Assembly (NCBI RefSeq): GCF_002127325.2
Contig: NC_035435.2
Coordinates: 120,461,127-120,525,126, forward strand
Length of the DNA: 64,000 nucleotides
DNA from: Helianthus annuus
Taxonomy: Eukaryota; Streptophyta; Magnoliopsida; Asterales; Asteraceae
Direction: 5' to 3'
Below are positions 20,758 through 34,030 of the stretch, in pieces; position 1 is the first letter of the stretch; the number at the start of each line of letters is the position of its first letter. Made by a program: the position numbers and the translations under genes. Below the pieces are notes generated by a model that saw only the letters and a program-made list of their open reading frames with translations, ran no database searches and was not told the origin of the DNA.

Positions 20758-23700
20758 TGTAACATCTCGTAAAATCACGTCCAATGATGTATTGACACGT
20801 GTAATAAACCCTAATGAAGTCAAATGTTGAATTTAAGGGACTAATTTTTTGAAAAATCAAAAACTTTGATTATGAAAGGACTGGAAGTGTTAGCATACCT
20901 AAAATAAGTTTCTAAATAACCTCTTACGATGTTTATATTCACAAATGAGCCACTTGATGATCGAGTGTAGCTGTTTGCGTGATTAATCGAAGGTTTGCAC
21001 AATGAAGGGTTAAAAGCGTCAACCTGTTAATTCTTACCTCTGAGTGACCTTTTAACAAACCGGGAGCTTCATGATATTTTATTATACTCTCGGGAATGCC
21101 AAATAATGGTCGTCTAAGGTTTTTATGCCTATAAGTAAAGTTACGCGCAACTTTGAAAGTTAGAGGGACTAAAAGTGTCAATATGTTTAATTATACCTCT
21201 GAATGACCTTTTAGCGAACCCGAAGCATCGTGATGTTTAATAATACTTTCAAGAATGACTAACATGGATTAGATGAGGCTTCAATGCTATTAAATGATGA
21301 GATGCGCAAGTTTGCGCAATAGAGGGACCTAAAGCGTCAACTTTTAAATCTACGCCTTTCGATGACCATTTAAGCGAACAAGAGTGTAGTAATATTTAAG
21401 TATATGCTTGGGAATTCTCATTATGGGCCATGGAAGGCTTGGATATCATTAAACAACATTTCGCGCTACTTTGCGCAATTAAAGGACTAATTGCGTCAAA
21501 CTACAAAAGTATGTCGATTCGTATGGTAACGGACCTTCCGGAATATGACCATGAGTTAAACATATCCTATTTATTCTTTATATAGCTTAGATATTGGCTT
21601 AGAGGTGTTCGGTGCGCAAAAATAAACTTTTACGTCATGCAGGGACTAAAAGTGTTAAAAAGTGCACAAGTTTGCATTTTCGCGCATATCTTACATTCTG
21701 GATATATCCTGTCTTCCAAAAATTTATGTAACCACTAAATTATTTTATTTTAGTGTTCGGCATGATAAAATTCCATTCGTCGCGTAGTTTGGATCGTTTT
21801 TAGCGTTCGTTCGTGTTTCGTCATAATTAGATGCACAATGTGACCGTACGGCCAAACGAACCGACATCCGACATGTTTTTGAACATGTTTCATGTCCCCT
21901 CTTCTTGGGCATCATAGTAGAGCCTTGAAATGAGATTAACGGGCCTTAGACGCATCAGAAAAGCCTTTTTACATGTTCAGGGACTGAAACTGCCATTTCT
22001 GGAAATCCTTTTTGCTGATCTGGATGTGAGGCGGGCCGCGTAAGGCCACACAGACCCATACGTGGGCCGTGTAGGCTGCACAGCATCAGAAAAATAGTTT
22101 TGTTGCTGGTTTGTGCTGAAACAAGGTGCTATACTCACAAATTCAATACTAGGGGCTGCCCATTGGATTGTAAAACCTCTTTACACCTGTCGTGATCTGA
22201 ATTTAACTTCCCGACACTTGTGGCGATCCTACGAGGTCCCGAAAAGTATAAATAGGTGGGGGTTTCCTTTGTTTTCACACCATTCCTTCAAATCTGCTTG
22301 TTCTCTGAAATTGGAGAGGATCTTGAACCCTTTTGAGAACCTCCCTCAGTCCTTTGGACTCTTGTAAGTAATCCCTTCATGCTTAGCTTAATTATTTAGC
22401 GTTTTAAACCGAAAAGTCAAGCGTTATCGATAAACGCTTTGACTTTTAAATGGTTGAGCCATGGTCGCAACGAACATGGCTACGTGACCGTAATTAGGTA
22501 GGTATTAAACCCTCAAAAGGGCACCTCCTAATTACCACGTTTACTTAGTTAAATTGTCGGGTCAAATGAAAGTCAAACGGGTTAGTTTTAAATAAATTCA
22601 TAAATATTAATATAAGGAACCACAAGATCAGTTTTCTCACTTTAATAACTTGGTAAATATTAGTTGAACATGCCTAAGCATGATTCAACCCGACAATTCT
22701 AAGTATAGGCTCGGTTCGGAACCGAAAGTCGCAAAAGTTGACTTTTGCTTTGACTTTCAGTTCTGACCCGATTTAGCTTAGTTTAGATATGCCTTAGGAT
22801 TCCTTTAGGACCATGTTATAGGTTGGTGTAACCCTCTGAGATTATACAACTTGGATCCTTAGTTATCCTATTCATTGCATGTTTCCGTTATATGGTTAAA
22901 TGTTGACCATTATGCCTTTTTGTCCCTAAAACAAGAATTTTGAAAATGTTAGAGGACAATAATCTTTATTACTGATTTATAAACATGTCCCTAAAATTTG
23001 ACATCAGTTTGAGGTCTAGATTAGGAGTTATGCTCATTAGCGTAAATGAAAAGCTTTTTATTAATTAAACGGCATAATTAGCGTATATCCTATCAAAACC
23101 AAATTTTTGATACCAAGATTTTTACCTACTGATATAAAATAATATTTTGGGATTTTTAAAGATTTTTATTTATTTTTAGGTTGAGCATAACATAGGGTTA
23201 TAGCTTTGATTCGGTAATTGCCGGTTTTGCCCTTTTGGCTTATAAATTGAGTTTTACAGAACATTTAGACCCCAAACCTTTTGCTACTGATTTTATAAGA
23301 TAAATAAAATGTTTTAAGCTTTCTGGAATGATAAAAATATCAGCTTTTCTTTAAAAACCTGGAAATCGCTTTAAACCGCCTTTTTACGTGTTTTAAGCGC
23401 ATAATATGTATAAAAACTATTTTTAATATATAAGACTTGATACCTACTGATATTTTTAGTAAACTTATATACTTTAACAGTAAGCAAAAGTTTTTAATCT
23501 CAAATTTCTAGTTTTGACCTTTAAGCTTATGTGAAATTACCAAAATGCTCCTACGGTGCATGGTTTGGTTATAAATAGTAAATTTCACATATATGCTATA
23601 CCCTACTGTTATAACTTATTAAACTAAGTATCTTTAATGATTATATCAGACCTGAAACTCAGATTAATATTTAAACTCTCTTATAACCTTTGAAATGACC

Positions 23701-24996
23701 AAAATACCCCTACAGCGCATAAATTGGTCTTAAACTCGTTTTAGGCATAATGGAAGGTATCCTACTGATATCACAACATATTAAAGGCATATTAACTTAG
23801 GAAACCTGTTCATGACTCTTGTGGTTACCCGTTACACCCTTTTCGCGTTCGGATTGGCTTATGTAACTAGTTTGCATAAATTAGCCGAAACGGGTCAAAC
23901 CTTATCATTTTTATCTCAAAATCCAGAATGTGTTTAGTTTACCCTTATTACACAAGTATACAAGCTTGTCGGGTCTAAACCATATTCTAATCCGGTTCTT
24001 GCTTAATTATGCGTTTTGAACCGTATCCTCCTTTAAAACGAACCGGTCTAAGCATAGGCTTAATTAAGACCCATTAGGAATATAATAGGTTATTAAAAAC
24101 CTTCGTTCAAGATTTAGGAGCCCAGTAAAAGCTATCTGTACTTGCTTGATGGTATACGGCTGGGATAAATTATATAAATTTGCTCAGGTAAATACTTTTA
24201 ACTTATTTTCCCCCGTTACGGGCTTGGGGTACGGTATATACAAATACAGCTTGGTCGGGCATTGAATTTTTAATCGTATGAATGTTAATTTTTTTGATAT
24301 GACCAGTTTAAATTGTTTTGTTTGCTTAAATCCTTTGGGGGTTTAATGACCATGTCCCGGATATCCTTGGCATCGTTCAAGAAATGGCCACGACCTAAGC
24401 ACGGGGTGTAGGCGTACACCTGACAGTGCCTGTGTAAAAACTGGTAATCCACTTAGAGGAATCAACCTTGTGGGCATTATACCTGTGGTGTGTCTATTAA
24501 TCCTTAACCCGGTATACAGACCGGGCTACTGAACGTATAAGAAACATGTAATTCTTTTACAAGTATTATATACAAATAATTATCCCAAGTTATAAAAAGT
24601 TTTGTGCCGTTTGCACTCAAATTAATTTTCTAAAACATTTTCAAAATGAGTCCGTTAAATTGTATTTACCAGTGTAAACTGACGTATTTTCCAAAAAGGC
24701 TAAGTGCAGGTACTAGACGAAATAGGCTGGCTACTCCTGGCATCATTAATTAAGTCTCGCAAGCTCTAGGTGCTAAAGTCTGTTGAACATTGATCCTATT
24801 TATCTTTGATCCGCCTGTGGATCCTTTACTTTCCGTTTGTAATACTTTGATATTACTTTATATCGGTTTGTAATATATTCATCTTTTACTTCCGCTGTGC
24901 ATTTAAATTGTGTTGTTTGACTATGATGATATCAACTACGTTACGATACTCCCCACCGGGCCCACCGGTGATACGTGGAAATATCGGGGTGTGACA
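20758..24996 (+). repeat. 5' LTR (4239 bp)
   Basis: Begins TGTAACATCTCG and ends ATCGGGGTGTGACA, followed after three bases by the primer-binding site. The TATA box is at 22246-22255, about 1.5 kb in. Small frames inside it (20939-21181, 22113-22367) show no recognised protein. Confidence 0.92.
22028..22255 (+). promoter_or_regulatory. GC-rich inverted-repeat segment and TATA box of the LTR
   Basis: Words such as GGCGGGCCGCG, AGGCCACACAG, ACGTGGGCCGTG and AGGCTGCACAG occupy about 22028-22085, in an otherwise AT-rich LTR. The TATA box GTATAAATAG follows at 22246-22255. The second LTR repeats the arrangement at about 30578-30804. Confidence 0.55.
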
Positions 24997-24999
24997 GGT

Positions 25000-25012
25000 T
25001 GGTATCAGAGCC
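25000..25012 (+). other. Primer-binding site, initiator tRNA-Met
   Basis: TGGTATCAGAGCC, complementary to the 3' end of plant initiator methionine tRNA, starts three bases after the LTR end. It is where minus-strand cDNA synthesis starts. Confidence 0.9.
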
Positions 25013-25539
25013 AACATTGAGTGAATTAAACACTAGCCTCTTGTGTTTAATCTCAATGACACAGTAGCACGTTCCTTGACCTTCTGAGTCTAGACTTAAC
25101 ACAGGAATACTCTCATCTCTATTCGAAGAATTATTGCTTTCAATTCTACATATTTTATGTCGTCAAGCAAAGAAGCCGTAATGGAAATTCTCCCCATTTG
25201 AAGCCTAGGAAAGGCCGAGCTTCGTACTGCGACTAGGATTAACGTGCAACCAAGGAGAAAACATTCAGAAATAAAATGAAGAAGAAACTCCTTTTGCTGA
25301 AATTCGTTTCCCCAGTAAGTCCTTATAAGGGCATTTTTATCTTTCAGTCCCTTCGAGGACAACATTATTCCTTTCAAGTCCCGTTCAGGGCAATTCTATA
25401 CCTCCTTTAAAAATCATTGGGATATTTTATCTAAATTTCATCTATATCATTGTATATGAATATAATATATGAAATAAATTAAAATAACATTCCTTTTATA
25501 AGATCTACCATTATAATAAAATGGCAAAATCTAAAAAGG

Positions 25540-26340
25540 ACAAGACCTAGCCCATGTGTCATTTTAAGAACAGGGCCAAGATGGCAGTTCCTCAATTAGA
25601 TTCAGATCCTTATTAACATCTCAATTTAGGATTATTCTGCGCTAAATATTAAAAAGAATCTTAAAGGTACAACCTAGCCTATATGTCATTTCAGACAAGG
25701 CCAAGATGGTAGAACCTATTCAAAAGATTCAAATCCTTGTTAACATCTGTAACATGTTAACAATCCTGGCAGACGTGGTTCGATAAAATCGCATAAATCA
25801 TCCTTATACTGGATTCTCCCGAAATCCTTTCTTAGTTGTGATTGAGCATCCATTAGGGATATAATACTTACGGGCCATATCCATTGTCATATTAGACAAA
25901 AGACAGTCGTAGCCTACAACTCCCTGTCAAGGAAAGGCAATGAACAACGTTCAAGCCTAAATACCGTGATTCTACAAAATCATGGTTTATAATTTAAGGT
26001 TGCCCTTGTGACTTGGCCTTTTGTGCCATAGTTGTAATTTAAATAAATTTAGGATAATTATAATAAAAATCCTGAATAAAATCAATATCATTCCTTTCCT
26101 GCCAGTATACATATTAAAAAGAATCTTAAAGGGTATAACCTAGCTTGAATGTCATTAAAGACCTGGCTAAGATGGTAAAACCTGTTTAAAAGAGATTCAG
26201 ATCCTTGTTAACATCTGAAAACATGTTAACACTCTGGACAAAGGTGATGCGATAAAATCACACTTGTCATCTTTATATTAGGAACTTCCAAACCCTTATT
26301 TAGCCTAAATGATCAATAGGAATCATGGCTAATAAACGTC
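25540..26340 (+). repeat. Diverged direct repeats in the 5' internal region
   Basis: A block reading roughly ACCTAGCCTATATGTCATTT, AAGGCCAAGATGGTAGAACC, CAGATCCTTGTTAACATCTG appears around 25545, 25665 and 26115. The last two copies share several hundred bases further on (GATAAAATC, CATCCTTATACT, AATGATCAATAGG). This indicates old internal duplication in the untranslated leader. Confidence 0.65.
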
Positions 26341-27306
26341 GAACATGATGTACACATCTACACATCCATCTGGGATGTATACCTACGGGCGAAGATGTAT
26401 ACATGAAAAAGATAGTTTTATTTCATAACTTATTTTTAAGACAATGAAATATGAAATTTTCCGATCCAAAGGAATCATTGATTATGTTTTAAAGTTTCCC
26501 TAGTGACAAGGCATATGTGCCATCAAAAAGTCCTTTGGAACAAGCCCTTGTACTATATAAAATGTCGGTACGACATTGACAGTCGTGACTGATGTCCCCT
26601 GTCTAATAAATATGAAGGATTATATTCCGTTTAAACGCCAAAGATGGTTTATTTAAAAACCTAGGCAAAACATAATCAAATAATTAAATACTATCTATTG
26701 GCCTATATGGTTGATTTACACCATGGCTATTTAATCATCAAGTTCGACAATTCAGCAAATTATTACTACATGGTTTGTAACCTTCAAAGCTTCACCATGG
26801 CTGATCCCTATGAAGCCCACAATCATCCAGCTGATCAGAATGATGCTTGCTTTGAAACACATATTGCTGCTCATGAGAAGAGCTATATTCATACTTCAAA
26901 TGCGAAGAATAAACCCAACAAGAGCATATATGGCAATGAGCCCCATTCTTTTTAGGATATACTTAAAAGTACTTCGTCTCTTGGAAGTCAAGAGACTTCA
27001 ATAGTAAAAAGGGTCCATCGATTGCAGGAAATTGTTGGATGAAGTAGAAACCATTAGGTGGATCAGCGGTTAAGCTGGAAAGGCCATGGTGAGGTATGCA
27101 TCACAGTCATTCGATGGCAATACCCTTAATTAGGGAGGACATTAATGAAGTCCACAAGAAAGATCCTCTTATATAATATGGGATGGACCAAGTTTTAAGG
27201 ACCTTATTAGAAAGACCTATTATTCGCATCACGAAATGGAAAAAGATAGAATAAGAATTTTCTGACTCTCGCCATAAAAGTTCTAGACTATCAACAGTAT
27301 GTTGCG

Positions 27307-27417
27307 AATTTTAATTCATTGGCTGAGATAGTACCCTATTCCATTTGCCCAAAATCTAAGCTTAATGCAAATAATTATTGGAGGTTAGCATCGGCAATAA
27401 GAGGACACATTAAGATT
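27307..27417 (+). pseudogene. Gag remnant of the 20758 element
   Basis: The frame reads FNSLAEIVPYS, then KLNANNYWRLASAIRGHIK. This resembles the plant gypsy Gag region F-N-x-L-A-x-x-V-P followed by a short helix and a G-L-x-x-x-I-R segment. Stops lie close on both sides. Confidence 0.55.
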
Positions 27418-28410
27418 TCAAGCCTGCTTATTATAAATCCATAATGGATCTACCTCAGCTACTCACGTTATATAGATTAAGAAATAACCAGTCAAAGCTG
27501 AGTCTGCCCTAGAAATTGTCAAAGACTTTATAGCTAAGTTTAAAAGGATTAAGAATGGAGGCGTTTAACCCTCCTGATGAATGATTAGAGGCAGTTCACA
27601 TTAATAATGTCACCAGATAAATCCCTTTTTGAGATTATATTGCTAAGAGTTATGTTTGGGTTCAGGTGCTGCTAAGTCTCTCATAAGACCATAAGTTTAG
27701 CAAACTTTTAGAAATTCTCCCGTAAGAACCCCAGATATTAAGTGTAAGGTAAAACTTACAGGCAAAATCATAGGAACCATTTCTTCTGTCCCTGTCAGAA
27801 GCCTTCAGTGGTAGAATTTTTGAAGTATCCTCTCTCTAGAAGAAGTGCGTCAGCATACATAGTTGATATCTCTTTGATCTCTATCGATTGCGAATACCAG
27901 ACGATATGATAAAAGCGCCATATGAGGATTGGTGTATCTTAATATGTTCCATAGATTCTTCCATGCCTGATCAGTATGGAGGTTTAATGCATGGGACCAC
28001 AAAGATATTCCGATGGTCATCTGGTACTAAAGTCAACTAATGGTATTCAAAGAAGATATCCAGAATGGAATTGCCTAAGAAAATGTCTTCGATTAAGGAA
28101 TTCGTGGACTCATAACATAAATGTGTCACTTATCTGACACAGAATATGATAGATGAACTGGAGCCTGAGATTTGGAAAATCTTTGTAACCTCCTTGTATC
28201 TTGATTATCTTTTCCTAGGACTACCCTGTCTACCTCTTGTAAGGTAAGTAGAGTTAAGTTTTATATCCCATTTAGGGATGTATTATTATGAAATCTCCAA
28301 AGACGGCTAGTGCCATCAGTGGAAGAATCGAAACCCTGATTAAGTAAGTTTTAAAAATAGAGGATTCATATAGCCTAACTCAATATTCTGAGAATTCGGT
28401 AAAGTTAATT

Positions 28411-28530
28411 AAGAAAGACGGTTCATCTTGCTTATGCATTGATTATCGCAACCCTATTTAGGCAACAATTAAGAATTGCCATCAGCTGCCCAGGATCGTC
28501 GATTTGTTCGACTAACAGAAAGGATTAGCT
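28411..28530 (+). pseudogene. Reverse transcriptase remnant of the 20758 element
   Basis: The frame reads KKDGSSCLCIDYR, a stop, ATIKNCHQLPRIVDLFD, a stop, and further residues. This matches the gypsy reverse-transcriptase stretch [16 protein letters not shown] followed by [14 protein letters not shown] seen intact at 4070-7000 of this window. The catalytic FIDD motif was not found. Several stops show it cannot encode an enzyme. Confidence 0.8.
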
Positions 28531-29296
28531 ATTCCTTAATATTAGTTTTAAGCAATGGTTGGAATAACCATCTTACCTTAAGATAAGCTTTTCTATAATA
28601 GTTGATATATAAGTATCAAGGCTGCTCCTTTGGAGACCTTGTTTAGATGGTATGCTAAACATCTATTGTTAGACAAAGGATTGGTAAGTCCAATTATCAG
28701 GATCTGAAAGTTGCCTTGGAAACAATGAATAAGATCATGCAAATCCATAATCATCTGTAAGTGACCAGTATTCAGCAGAAAATCAAGGATTAATGGAAAT
28801 AGCAAACCTCCTAAGGGTGTGCCAGATATCACCTTGAAAGGGTGATATCACCTTCTTGTTAAGGAATAAGGTTCAACAAAGATATCACCTTGAAAGGGTG
28901 TGCCAGATTGTTAATTATCAGGCTAGTTACACTCGGAATATATAGAATCATTCGAAAGAATCGAATGTAGCAAGATCAAATAGCTTAAAAGCTAAAACCT
29001 ATTTAAGGAGCTTGACGGATCTCGCAATACATTACACATTAAGGATTTAAGGATGTGTTTCACCAATAAGTCGAGAAGCATTATCGTATAATGATATGCA
29101 GATTTATGATATGATGAGAAACCTGTATCGATTGAGGATCGACAGGTTAAGAAGCTCCAAAAAGGATACATGTACCTATTATAGAGGTCCGCTTGGGAGC
29201 TTGAAGAGGCTCCAGATATGTTATAGAAGTTAAGTCCATTAGGAGACAAAAAGTACTTTTAGCATTTTAGCAAATCTCGAGGTCGAGATTTCTTTT

Positions 29297-29309
29297 AAGG
29301 GGGTGAGGA
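29297..29309 (+). other. Polypurine tract of the 20758 element
   Basis: AAGGGGGTGAGGA directly before the 3' LTR start TGTAACATCTC. One T interrupts the purine run. Confidence 0.78.
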
Positions 29310-32300
29310 TGTAACATCTCATAAAATCACGTCCAATGATGTATTGACACGTGTAATAAACCCTAATGAAGTCAAATGTTGAATTTAAGGGACAAATTTT
29401 TCAAAAAATCGAAAACTTTGATTATGAAAGGACTGGAAGTGTTAGCATACATAAAATAAGTTTCTAAATAACCTCTTACGATGTTTATATTCACAAATGA
29501 GCCACTTGATGATCGAGTGTAGCCGTTTGCGTGATTAATCGAAAGTTTGCGCAATGAAGGGTTAAAAGCGTCAACATGTTAATTCTTACCTATAAGTGAC
29601 CTTTTAACAAACCGGGAGCTTCATGATATTTGATTATACTCTCAGGAATGCCAAATAATGGCCGTCTAAGGTTTTTATGCCTATAAGTAAAGTTACGCGC
29701 AACTTTGAAAGTTAGAGGGACTAAAAGTGTCAATATGTTTAATTATACCTTTGAATGACCTTTTAGCGAACCGAAGCATCGTGATGTTTAATAATACTTT
29801 CAAGAATGCCTAACATGGATTAGATGAGGCTTCAATGCTATTAAATGATGAGATGCGCAAGTTTGCGCAATAGAGGGACCTAAAGCGTCAACTTTAAAAT
29901 CTACGCCTTTCGGTGACCATTTAAGCGAACGAGAGTGTAGTAATATTTAAGTATATGCTTGGGAATGCTCATTATGGGCCATGGAAGGCTTGGATATCAT
30001 TAAACAACATTTCACGCTACTTTGCGTAATTAAAGGACTAATTACGTCAAACTGCAAAAGTATGTCGATTCGTATGGTAACGGACCTTTCGGAATATGAC
30101 CATGATTAAACATATCCTATTTATTCTTTATATAGCTTATATATAGGCTTAGAGTTGTTCGGTGCGCAAAAATAAACTTTTACGTCATGAAGGGACTAAA
30201 AGTGTCAAAAAGTGCACAAGTTTGCATTTTCGCGCATATCTTACATTCTGGATATATCCGGACATCCTAAAATTTATGTAACCACTAAAATATTTTATTT
30301 TAGTGTTCGGCATGATAAAATTCCATTCGTCGCGTAGTTTGGATCGTTTTTAGCGTTCGTTCATGTTTCGTTGTAATTAGATGCACAACGTGACCGTACG
30401 GCCAAACGAACCGACATCCGACATGTTTTTGAACATGTTTCATGTCCCCTATGCTTGGTCATCATAGTAGAGCCTTGAAATGAGATTAACGGGCCTTAGA
30501 CACATCAGAAAAGCCTTTTTACATGTTCAGGGACTAAAACTGCCAATTCTGGAAATCCTTTTTGCTGATCTGGATGTGAGGCGGGCCGCGCAAGGCCACA
30601 CAGACCCTTACGCGGGCCGTGTAGGCTGCACAGCATCAGAAAAATAGTTTTGTTGCTGGTTTGTGCTGAAACAAGGTGCTATACTCTCAAATTCAATACT
30701 AGGGGCTGCCCATTGGATTGTAAAACCTCTTTACACCTGTCGTGATCTGAATTTAACTTCCCGACACTTGTGCGATCCTACGAGGTCCCGAAAAGTATAA
30801 ATAGGTGGTGGTTTCCTTTGTTTTCAAACCATTCCTTCAAGTCTGCTTGTTTTCTGAAATTGGAGAGGATCTTGAACCCTTTTGAGAACCTCCCTCAGTC
30901 CTTTGGACTCTTGTAAGTAATCCCTTCATGCTTAGCTTAATTATTTAGCGTTTTAAACCGAAAAGTCAAGCGTTATCGATAAACGCTTTGACTTTTAAAT
31001 GGTTGAGCCATGGTTCGTAACGAACATGGCTACGTGACCGTAATTAGGTAGGTATTAAACCCTCAAAAGGGCACCTCCTAATTACCACGTAAAGTCAAAC
31101 GGGTAGTTTTAAATAAATTCATAAATATTAATATAAGGAACCATAAGATCAGTTTTCTCACTTTAATAACCTGGTAAATATTAGTTGAACATGCCTAAGC
31201 ATGATTCAACCCGACAATTCTAAGTATAGGCTCGGTTCGGAACCGAAAGTCGCAAAAGTTGACTTTTGCTTTGACTTTCAGTTCTGACCCGATTTAGCTT
31301 AGTTTAGATATTCCTTAGGATTCCTTTAGGACCATGTTATAGGTTGGTGTAACCCTCTGAGATTATACAACTTGGATCCTTAGTTATCCTATTCATTGCA
31401 TGTTTCCGTTATATGCTTAAATGTTGACCATTATGCCCTTTTGACCCTAAAAAAGAATTTTGAAAATGAGAGAGGACAATAATCTTTATTACTGATTTAT
31501 AAACTTGTCCCTAAAATTTGACATCAGTTTGAGGTCTAGATTAGGAGTTATGCTCATTAGCGTAAATGAAAAGCTTTTTATTAATTAAACGGCATAATTA
31601 GCGTATATCCTATCAAAACCCAATTTTTGATACCAAAATTTTTACCTACTGATATAAAATAATATTTTGGGATTTTTAAAGATTTTTATTTATTTTTAGG
31701 CTGAGCATAACATAGGGTTATAGCTTTGATTCGGTAATTGCCGGTTTTGCCCTTTTAGCTTATAAATTGAGTTTTACAAAACATTTTGACCCCAAACTTT
31801 TTGCTACTGATTTTATAAGATAAATAAAATGTTTTAAGCTTTCTGGAATGATAAAAATATCAGCTTTTCTTTAAAAACCCAGAAATCGCTTAAAACCGCC
31901 TTTTTACGTGTTTTAAGCGCATAGTATGTATAAAAACTATTTTTAATATATAAGACTTGATACCTACTGATATTTTTAGTAACATTATATACTTTAACAG
32001 TAAGCAAAAGTTTTTAAACTCAGATTTCCAGTTTTGACCGTTAAGCTTATGTGAAATTACCAAAATGCCCCTACGGTGCATAGTTTGGTTATAAGTAGTA
32101 AATTTCACATATATGCTATACCCTACTGTTATAACTTATTAAACTAAGTATCTTTACTGATTATATCAGACCTGATACTCAGATTCATATTTAAACTCTC
32201 TTATAACCTTTGAAATGACCAAAATACCCCTACGAGGCATAAATTGGTCTTAAACTCGTTTTGGGCATAATGGAAGGTATCGTACTGATATCACAACATA

Positions 32301-33514
32301 TTTAAGGCATATTAACTTAGGAAACCTGTTCATGACTCTTGTGGTTACCCGTTACGCCCTTTTCGCGTTCGGATCGGCTTATGTAACTAGTTTGCATAAA
32401 TTAGCCGAAACGGGTCAAACCTTATCATTTTTATCTCAAAATCCAGAATGTGTTTAGTTTACCCTTATTACACAAGTATACAAGCTTGTCGGGTCTAAAC
32501 CACATTCTAATCCGGTTCTCGCTTAATTATGCGTTTTGAACCGTATCCTCGTTTAAAACTAAGCGGTCTAAGCATAGGCTTAATTAAGACCCGTTAGGAA
32601 TCCAATAGGTTACTAAAAACCTTCGTTCCAGATTTAGGAGCCCAGTAAAAGCTATCTGTACTTGCTTGATGGTATACGGCTGGGATAAATTGTATAAATT
32701 TGCTCAGGTAAATACTTTTAACTTATTTTCCCTATATGGGCTTTGGGTACGGTATATACAAATACCGCTTGGTCGGGCATTGATTTTTAATCGTATGAAG
32801 GTTAATTTATTTGATATGACCTGTTTAAATTGTTTTGTTTGCTTAAAACCTTTGGGGGGGTTAATGACCATGTCCCAGATATCCTTGGCATCATTCATAA
32901 AATGGCCACGACCTAAGCACGGGGTGTAGGCGTACACCTGACAGTGCCTATGTAAAAACTGGTAATCCACTTAGAGGAATCAACCTTGTGGGCATTATAC
33001 CTGTGGTGTGTCTATTAATCCTTAACCCGGTATACAGACCGGGCTACTGAACATATAAGAAACATGTAATTCTTTTACAAGTATTGTATACAAATAATTA
33101 TCCAAAGTTATAAAAAGTTTTATGCCGTTTGCACTCAAATCAATTTTCCAAAACATTTTCAAAATGAGTCAGTTAAATTGTATTTACCAGTGTAAACTGA
33201 CGTATTTTCCGAAAAGGCTAAGTGCAGGTACCAGACGAAATAAGCTGGCTACTCCTGGCATCATTAATTAAGTCTCGCAAGCTCTAGGTGCTAAAGTCTG
33301 TTGAACATTGATCCTATTTATCTTTGATCCGCCTGTGGATCCTTTACTTTCCGTTTGTAATACTTTGATATTACTTTATATCGGTTTGTAATATATTCAT
33401 CTTTTGCTTCCGCTGTGCATTTAAATTGTGTTGTTTGACTATGATGATATCAACTACGTCACGATACTCCCCACCGGGCCCATCGGTGATACGTGGAAAT
33501 ATCGGGGTGTGACA
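29310..33514 (+). repeat. 3' LTR (4205 bp)
   Basis: Begins TGTAACATCTCATAAAATC and ends ATCGGGGTGTGACA. It is nearly collinear with the 5' LTR, including the TATA box at 30795-30804. The difference in length (34 bp) is largely one missing block after ATTACCACGT near 31090. Confidence 0.92.
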
Positions 33515-33519
33515 TTTAC

Positions 33520-34030
33520 CACAGATTTAACCCATGAAGAGGATAATTTTAAATGTCCACATGTTAAAAATGCCAAAGATAACTTGAGAAGCATTTACAG
33601 GAATACAAACCTGAGATACAACTGATGTCAAAGTAGAAACATAACCATTGTGAACACAATACTGTAGAAGTACATGAATAAATTCAGGGCCACATGAGAT
33701 ACAAACCCATATACAATTCGTGCTGCCCATGTATACAAAAATTAGTAACCGGTAACCAAAATCGGAACTGAAGACTTACCTTTGTAGAAATTGAACCCTA
33801 GCCCCTGCCGAAACATCGCTACCGCCGTAGTTCCACATTGTCGGAGCACATAATGGCGTTGTTAGGGTTCCCGGTAAAACCCTAAATGTGCCGCCGTAGT
33901 GTCTCCTGCCATCGTCTTCTTCAGCAGCAGGAATCACCCCAACACACCATCTCTCAGTCGTATGATTTGTCAAGCTAATCTGATGAAGCCCTTGGTTTAA
34001 ATTTCATCGCCATGGTCTGTAAATCAGATT
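33520..34030 (-). pseudogene. Candidate 5' exons of a broken gene (minus strand)
   Basis: On the minus strand an open stretch at about 33780-33973 ends TTTCTACAAAG/GTAAGTC, a good donor. Its frame contains ERWCVGVIPAAEEDDGRR and TMWNYGGSDVSAGARVQ. A second open stretch at 33600-33730 ends at a CTCAG/GTTTGT junction. Upstream sequence (34030-34280) is AT-rich and promoter-like. The family is not recognised and no uninterrupted start can be chosen. The retrotransposon at 20758-33514 would separate these exons from 20660-20730. It may equally be a transposon-captured gene piece. Confidence 0.35.

Larger units (their letters stand above)
25013..29296 (+). other. Internal region of the 20758 element
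   Basis: Only eroded traces of Gag and Pol can be made out (27307-27417 and 28411-28530). Open frames such as 26698-26955 (containing MADPYEAHNHPADQ, perhaps a Gag start) are short. The last part repeats a 24-bp block around 28835-28910 (ATATCACCTTGAAAGGGTG). Confidence 0.6.
20758..33514 (+). mobile_element. Complete gypsy-type LTR retrotransposon with decayed internal region
   Basis: Two LTRs (20758-24996 and 29310-33514) enclose 4.3 kb. The element is flanked by a perfect 5-bp duplication TTTAC (20753-20757 and 33515-33519). A primer-binding site for initiator methionine tRNA follows the 5' LTR and a polypurine tract precedes the 3' LTR. The LTRs are unusually long at about 4.2 kb and occupy two thirds of the element. 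They are very similar to each other, with scattered substitutions and a missing block of about 30 bp in the 3' LTR near 31090. The internal region has only Gag and reverse-transcriptase remnants full of stops. It is best described as a non-autonomous, LARD-like element mobilised in trans. Confidence 0.92.

Noticed and set aside
25000..25012. tRNA-like sequence
   Set aside because: TGGTATCAGAGCC is only the complement of the tRNA 3' end, that is, a primer-binding site. No cloverleaf is present.
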